Shown here: positions 4,772 through 5,290 of the stretch, in pieces
Layout: every line of letters starts with the position of its first letter
Numbering within the stretch: position 1 is the stretch's first letter
Assembly: GCA_016193065.1 (NCBI GenBank)
Contig: JACPSX010000112.1
Coordinates: forward strand, 1 to 5,290
Source: Candidatus Tectimicrobiota bacterium
GTDB lineage: Bacteria; JACPSX01
Length of the DNA stretch: 5,290 nt
Direction: 5' to 3'
Notes under the pieces: generated by a model
Databases searched by the model: none
What the model was told of the DNA's origin: nothing
Seen by the model: the letters and a program-made list of their open reading frames with translations, nothing else
Program-made: the position numbers and the translations under genes

Positions 4772-5290
4772 GACTACCACAGGATGTTGCGAACCTGCTG
4801 GCGGTTGCAATTCGGGACGTTATTTGGTTTAAGCAGAACGTCTCTGCATTCTTGGATGCCTGCGGCGTTCCGAAGTCAATCATGCTAGAGGTGCGGCGCA
4901 TGCAGCGTGATACTCCAACGATTAAGATCGTTCACCATGTCTTTGACCAGCTCGCTGAAAAAGGCGATGAGGGATTTAATGTTGCGAAGAGGCTGCTGAC
5001 CAAGCTGTATTACTGGAACGACTTCCACACCATCCCTACAGACCGCAAGGAACAAGCAATGGTCTCCCTAAAGGCGCTACGTGAGGCCTACAAGAGATAT
5101 GAAGCTCAAGAGGATTATCAAAAGGAACAGGAAAGAAAAATGCATGCCGAACGGGCCGAGAGGAGCCGGTTGACCAAGCTCGACCATGTGAAACTACAAT
5201 CCTTCCGTGACGAGTTCGATTGTATCCACGCCCTAAAGAACCGACAAGAGCGCGGCAATCAGTTTCAGGACCTCATGAACAAGATCTTTG
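4768..5290 (+). CDS. Putative restriction-endonuclease-like defence protein, N-terminal part (runs off right edge)
   Basis: At least 174 codons are open to the window end. ATG 4768 overlaps the hsdR stop as ATGA, so the two are translationally coupled; only a weak AAAGG precedes it. Residues 1-100 look like a compact helical domain (LPQDVANLLAVAIRDVIWF, then TPTIKIVHHVFDQLAEKGDEG). Residues about 103-140 are a charged, Glu/Lys/Arg-rich coiled coil. Residues 153-174 (ALKNRQERGNQFQDLMNKIF) carry a QxRGxxF-x2-L-x3-F pattern that I associate with the beginning of restriction-endonuclease-fold domains in proteins near type I systems; the catalytic D/E-x-K part would lie beyond the edge. The N-terminal domain resembles sensor/adaptor domains of modular defence proteins, but I cannot name its family. 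Codons use more A/T at third positions than hsdR, hinting at separate origin. Function as an accessory nuclease is inference. Confidence 0.75.
   Translation, partial: MRLPQDVANLLAVAIRDVIWFKQNVSAFLDACGVPKSIMLEVRRMQRDTPTIKIVHHVFDQLAEKGDEGFNVAKRLLTKLYYWNDFHTIPTDRKEQAMVSLKALREAYKRYEAQEDYQKEQERKMHAERAERSRLTKLDHVKLQSFRDEFDCIHALKNRQERGNQFQDLMNKIF

Noticed and set aside
4037-4901. Overlapping minus-strand frames of about 210 codons near the hsdR 3' end.
   Set aside because: They are antisense to the EcoEI_R_C-like domain and the start of the next gene, show no domain features and lack ribosome sites.

Overview
The window is GC-rich and densely packed, with bacterial-type genes, good Shine-Dalgarno sites and a strong sigma70-like promoter. 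The pairing of an NMT1/SsuA-type solute-binding protein with a UbiD-family decarboxylase is typical of metabolically versatile uncultured soil or subsurface lineages (Rokubacteria, Tectomicrobia, NC10, Desulfobacterota-like groups). That placement is an inference from gene style only; there is no phylogenetic marker here.

Left part (1-2122), metabolic. A periplasmic substrate-binding protein of an ABC importer runs off the left edge on the minus strand. It is driven by a clear -35/-10 pair (604-632). Diverging from it on the plus strand is a complete UbiD-family prenylated-FMN decarboxylase with the catalytic Arg and Glu/Glu residues intact and an unusual His-Gly tail. Uptake of a small acid followed by its (de)carboxylation is a reasonable joint role, but the substrate cannot be read from the sequence.

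Middle (2123-2780), boundary. A palindromic REP-like repeat (2131-2171) follows ubiD. Next comes a 99-aa MntA-type minimal nucleotidyltransferase. Its usual HEPN toxin partner is absent; a 44-aa open frame of unknown function occupies the place where that toxin would start.

Right part (2781-5290), restriction/defence. An hsdR gene of the EcoEI/EcoAI-like type I restriction family starts here with intact nuclease and first RecA-domain motifs. It is broken near 4139: the whole second RecA domain is missing and the C-terminal domain continues in a different frame. The gene is therefore best called a pseudogene with an internal deletion, or an assembly collapse. Its stop overlaps, as ATGA, the start of a further gene cut by the right edge. 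That gene encodes a helical N-terminal domain, a charged coiled coil and the beginning of what looks like a restriction-endonuclease-like domain. The modification and specificity genes (hsdM, hsdS) are not in the window and would be expected further right if the locus is complete.

The most notable points are the mutilated hsdR, the tightly coupled and poorly characterised nuclease-like gene after it, the toxin-less nucleotidyltransferase, and the His-rich tail on UbiD. No CRISPR array, tRNA, rRNA or insertion sequence was seen.
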